Positions 23,262 to 25,438 of a stretch of DNA of 25,438 nucleotides are shown here, piece after piece. Source of the stretch: QHXQ01 sp038322995 (lineage in GTDB: Bacteria; Acidobacteriota; Blastocatellia; Pyrinomonadales; Pyrinomonadaceae); NCBI GenBank assembly GCA_038322995.1, contig JBBQGM010000077.1, positions 1 to 25,438 on the forward strand, given 5' to 3'. The position numbers and the translations under genes are program-made. The stretch's first letter is position 1, and the number at the start of each line of letters is the position of its first letter. Below the pieces are notes generated by a model that had not been told where the DNA came from, searched no databases, and worked only from the letters and a program-made list of their open reading frames with translations.

Positions 23262-24152
23262 ATGAAAAAAATACTGGCATTGGTTCTTTGCCTGCTCATC
23301 GCTGCTGACGCGGTAGCGCAAACAGCGCGCCCCTTTGACATCGAAGGACATCGCGGGTGTCGCGGGCTGATGCCGGAGAATACGATCCCCGCGTTTCTCA
23401 AAGCCATCGACCTCGGCGTCAACACGTTGGAACTTGATGTGGTCGTCAGTCAGGACGGACAGCTAGTCGTCTCGCACGATCCGTATTTCTCCGCCGAGAT
23501 CACGCTTGACCCGGCGGGCCAGCCCATCCCCGCCGACAAAGAGAAGCAGTACAACCTGTTCAGGATGAGCTATGCCGAAATCAAACGATACGATGTCGGG
23601 AGTCTGGGCAACAGGCGCTTTCCCGAACAGCAGAAAATCAAAGTGCACAAACCACTGCTCGGCGCGGTTTTTAACGAGACGCGAAAATACATTCACGCGC
23701 ATAAACTGCCGGCCGTCAGGTATAACATCGAAACTAAATCAACGCCGGCCGGTGATGACCTTTACCACCCTGCTCCTGCCGTGTTCGCGCGCCTGCTTTA
23801 TGCTGAGATCATGAAGCACGACATGCAGAAATACGCGATGATTCAGTCGTTCGACGTGCGGACGCTACAGGAGTTCAAGAAATTTCCTGTCCATTTGCCT
23901 TTGGTGCTGTTAGTCGAAAATAAAGACGGCATCCAACAAAACATCGCGCGGCTGGGTTTTCAGCCGGATGTTTACAGCCCTAATTTCGCGCTGCTTGACG
24001 AGCCGACCTTGGACTATTGCCGCGCCAAGGGAATCAAGCTTATCCCCTGGACGGTCAATGACGTGGCGGACATGCAGTCTTTGCGCAAGCTGAATTTAGA
24101 CGGCATCATTACCGACTATCCGGATCGGGCGGCTAAGGTGTTCGCAAAATAA
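23262..24152 (+). CDS. Exported glycerophosphodiester phosphodiesterase
   Basis: The start at 23262 begins a classic signal peptide (MKKILALVLCLLIAADAVAQ); the upstream ATG at 23199 lies in a hairpin loop. Of 296 residues, the GDPD signature is complete: EGHRGCRG with H30 and R31, MPENT with E39, LELDV with E57 and D59, and SHDP with H72. Later come NIETKS (about 163-168) and a C-terminal TVNDVADMQSL and GIITDYPD. The family hydrolyses glycerophosphodiesters to glycerol-3-phosphate and an alcohol, feeding phosphate scavenging. A periplasmic location is implied. No Pho box or clear ribosome binding site precedes it, so expression may rely on read-through from the receptor. It resembles GlpQ in role; I do not assign the symbol. 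Confidence 0.93.
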   Translation: MKKILALVLCLLIAADAVAQTARPFDIEGHRGCRGLMPENTIPAFLKAIDLGVNTLELDVVVSQDGQLVVSHDPYFSAEITLDPAGQPIPADKEKQYNLFRMSYAEIKRYDVGSLGNRRFPEQQKIKVHKPLLGAVFNETRKYIHAHKLPAVRYNIETKSTPAGDDLYHPAPAVFARLLYAEIMKHDMQKYAMIQSFDVRTLQEFKKFPVHLPLVLLVENKDGIQQNIARLGFQPDVYSPNFALLDEPTLDYCRAKGIKLIPWTVNDVADMQSLRKLNLDGIITDYPDRAAKVFAK

Positions 24153-24166
24153 TTCAAGTGTTAACC

Positions 24167-24189
24167 GGAGGTCGGCTCAGGCGATCTCC
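24167..24189 (+). terminator. Weak hairpin after the phosphodiesterase gene
   Basis: GGAGGTCG and CGATCTCC pair over 8 bp with one wobble around a seven-base loop, 15 bp after the phosphodiesterase stop. No T tract follows, so termination is uncertain. Confidence 0.3.
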
Positions 24190-24232
24190 AAACTTACAGG
24201 CACGTGCCCTTCAATTTAAGGCGAGGTGTTCG

Positions 24233-24481
24233 ATGAGGCAGTTACGTGAGCGTGGGATCTACAAGACGCCGGACGGCAGGCAGTTCGTCGCGTGCGCGGG
24301 CATTCTCGGCAACTATCTGCTCTACAGTCTGCACGGCGGCACGAGCGTCTTACCCGCGTTTGCAGTTGACATGACCGGGCGCGTAGTCGCGGCAACGCAG
24401 CCAACACGATGGCTTGCCGACGAACTCATGGATACGGGCCGGACGCTCCAAGCAGTCTTCGCGACGACGCCTTGTCTTTGA
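24233..24481 (+). CDS. Small hypothetical protein, 82 aa
   Basis: The start at 24233 is preferred because GAGGTG lies 4 bases upstream; the frame opens earlier at 24158. The product begins MRQLRERGIYKTPDGRQFVA, then GNYLLYSLHGGTSVLPAFAVDMTGRVV, and ends with TRWLADELMDTGRTLQ. It looks like a compact beta-rich domain of a kind seen as small hypothetical proteins in related genomes, with no signal peptide. It has no evident link to phosphate. An opposite-strand frame through this stretch belongs to a read-through of the broken radical SAM gene and is not favoured. Confidence 0.65.
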   Translation: MRQLRERGIYKTPDGRQFVACAGILGNYLLYSLHGGTSVLPAFAVDMTGRVVAATQPTRWLADELMDTGRTLQAVFATTPCL

Positions 24482-24610
24482 GGTAGAGCGCGGACGCGCG
24501 CAACCGCGTTGTCGCCCGGATCGAACAGAGAAATTTGGCAAACATGGTCACTTATTACTCCGTAATTTAAGTTGATTGATAAGAATGCTCTCTTGCCGTA
24601 TCTTTTGAGC

Positions 24611-24790
24611 ATGGCAAGAACAGCACAACCGATCAAACTACGCAAAAACGAACTTCGCTCTTTGACAACCATCAGCAAACGCGGGGCGACGACTGCCAGG
24701 ACACAGACACGTGCCCGCATTCTCGACCTCCTGCATCGCGGCCAGCACCCGGACGAGATTGCCTCCGTGTTGCAGGTCTCCCTCCAGACC
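24611..24790 (+). pseudogene. IS630-type transposase, N-terminal fragment
   Basis: From the ATG at 24611 about 60 residues match the N-terminal helix-turn-helix region of IS630-family transposases: MARTAQPIKLRKNELRSLT, TQTRARILDLLHRGQHPDEI and ASVLQVSLQT. The reading then leaves the family abruptly at about 24790. The rest of the DNA-binding region and the entire DDE catalytic domain are absent. The downstream DNA is instead a radical SAM gene piece on the other strand. This is therefore a dead remnant. The 129-bp stretch 24482-24610 before it contains no recognisable gene and may include the element's left flank. Confidence 0.75.
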
Positions 24791-25213
24791 GAAGTCGGGC
24801 GACGGAAAGTGTCGGGCCGCTCGGATCGTCTGCCCTCGTTGAGGCCGAGGCGCTTGCAGTGCAACTCGAAGACCTGCTCGACCACCTTCCATTGCTCGCT
24901 CTCCCCGCGCATCCGCTTGCCGAACTCACTTGAGTTGAGTTTTCCGCCCCGCGCCTCCCTGATGCGATTGATGATCCGGTCAGCCTTCGTCGGCATATCC
25001 TCCTTTAGCCGCTCGCCAAAATAGTCTTTAACGCTTCTGGGGAGGCGGAGCATCGTCATGAAGGCGCGCGTGGCACCGGCCTCTTTCGACCGTTTCAGGA
25101 ACTCCGGGATGTGCGAGTCGTTGTAGCTCATGATGACGGGCGCGATCCCGACTCCGACCCGAACGCGGTTGCTTGTATCACGACCTGTTAGGCAAAAGCC
25201 ATGCAGCACGGGA
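24791..25213 (-). pseudogene. Radical SAM protein (PA0069-like), C-terminal fragment
   Basis: On the minus strand the frame reads VGVGIAPVIMSYNDSHIPEFL, then EAGATRAFMTMLRLPRSVKDYF, ADRIINRIREARGGKLNSSEFG, KRMRGE and FELHCKRLGLNEGRR, ending near DTFRRP at 24796. This is the C-terminal part of the SplB-related PA0069 family of radical SAM proteins. The N-terminal half with the CxxxCxxC iron-sulfur motif is missing. The 5' side is cut by the end of an IS6-type element near 25213 and the 3' side abuts the IS630 remnant. In the same frame, QISLF at 24537-24523 beyond the remnant resembles the C-terminal end of such proteins and may be the displaced tail (weak). Confidence 0.75.
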
Positions 25214-25438
25214 GGTTGCGTTGCGAAAATTATTTTCGGGCGTGATAGTTCTCCGAGAATCTTTCGCTAAGCAGCGATCCCGAACAGCGAAGCGACAAAC
25301 TTCGCCTGCCCTCGCGCATCGTCGCCTGCTAACCTTTTGACCTGCCCTTTCCTCATCATGTTAATCGATTCAATGCCTTCGAGTGTTCGCTCCGCAGTGT
25401 GAAAGCTCTTGAAGCATTGTGAGGCGCGCACCTTCTTC
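25214..25438 (-). mobile_element. End of an IS6-family-like insertion sequence (partial)
   Basis: The terminal sequence GGTTGCGTTGCGAAAATT at 25214-25231 resembles IS6-family terminal inverted repeats of the GGTTCTGTTGCAAAG type. It lies about 35 bp beyond the stop of a transposase C-terminus on the minus strand. The other end is outside the window, so neither length nor target duplication can be checked. The element's edge coincides with the place where radical SAM homology stops. Confidence 0.65.
25267..25438 (-). CDS. IS6-type transposase, C-terminus (partial)
   Basis: The minus strand reads ...KKVRASQCFKSFHTAERTLE, then GIESINMMRKGQVKRLAGDD and ends AKFVASLFGIAA before a TAG at 25269-25267. 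The pattern F-K-S-F-x-T-A-x-R-T-L-x-G-I-E-x-x-x-M-x-R-K-G-Q is the typical C-terminal end of IS6/IS240-family DDE transposases. The catalytic core lies outside the window, so whether the copy is intact cannot be judged; the visible part has no frameshift. Confidence 0.75.
   Translation of the reverse strand, partial: KKVRASQCFKSFHTAERTLEGIESINMMRKGQVKRLAGDDARGQAKFVASLFGIAA

Overview
The window looks like a phosphate-acquisition region from a chromosome of the phylum Acidobacteriota, most likely class Blastocatellia. The reasons are the GC-rich coding DNA, three very large Oar/Cna-B-type TonB-dependent receptors with an N-terminal carboxypeptidase-regulatory-like fold and aromatic C-terminus, and the style of the small hypothetical genes. 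This placement is inference; no rRNA or marker gene is present.

Layout. Positions 1-2057 hold three short minus-strand genes and a secreted HExxH protein, closed by a strong terminator at 2123-2160. From 2418 to 13538, all on the plus strand, come a TonB-dependent receptor, a stand-alone OmpR-type DNA-binding protein, pstS, pstC, pstA, pstB, phoU, phoB and phoR. From 13539 to 14717 are two small plus-strand genes and a minus-strand zinc-ribbon gene. From 14718 to 19152, minus strand, a second receptor is followed by a secreted purple-acid-phosphatase-like enzyme. From 19833 to 24152, plus strand, a third receptor is followed by a secreted glycerophosphodiester phosphodiesterase. The right end (24233-25438) has a small gene and then debris: an IS630 N-terminal piece, a radical SAM C-terminal piece in the opposite orientation, and the end of an IS6-type element.

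The main discovery is regulatory. Several promoters share one architecture: units resembling TTAAC (variants TTCAC, GTAAC, TTAAG) repeated with an exact 11-bp period, then 10 bp, then a -10-like hexamer. The period matches the direct-repeat Pho boxes bound by PhoB/PhoP, and the units resemble Bacillus and Streptomyces half-sites. Clear four-unit arrays precede the receptors at 2418 and 19152. Good candidates precede the receptor at 19833, the small genes at 13857/14089 and the zinc-ribbon gene at 14589; weaker ones precede the genes at 916 and 1278. No such array was found in front of pstS.

How the genes may work together (inference): PhoR/PhoB senses phosphate through PstSCAB and PhoU and switches on TonB-dependent outer-membrane receptors. 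Exported phosphatase and phosphodiesterase release phosphate from organic phosphates, which PstSCAB imports. Three internal spacers of the pst-pho operon carry short symmetric repeats running up to start codons that lack a Shine-Dalgarno sequence.
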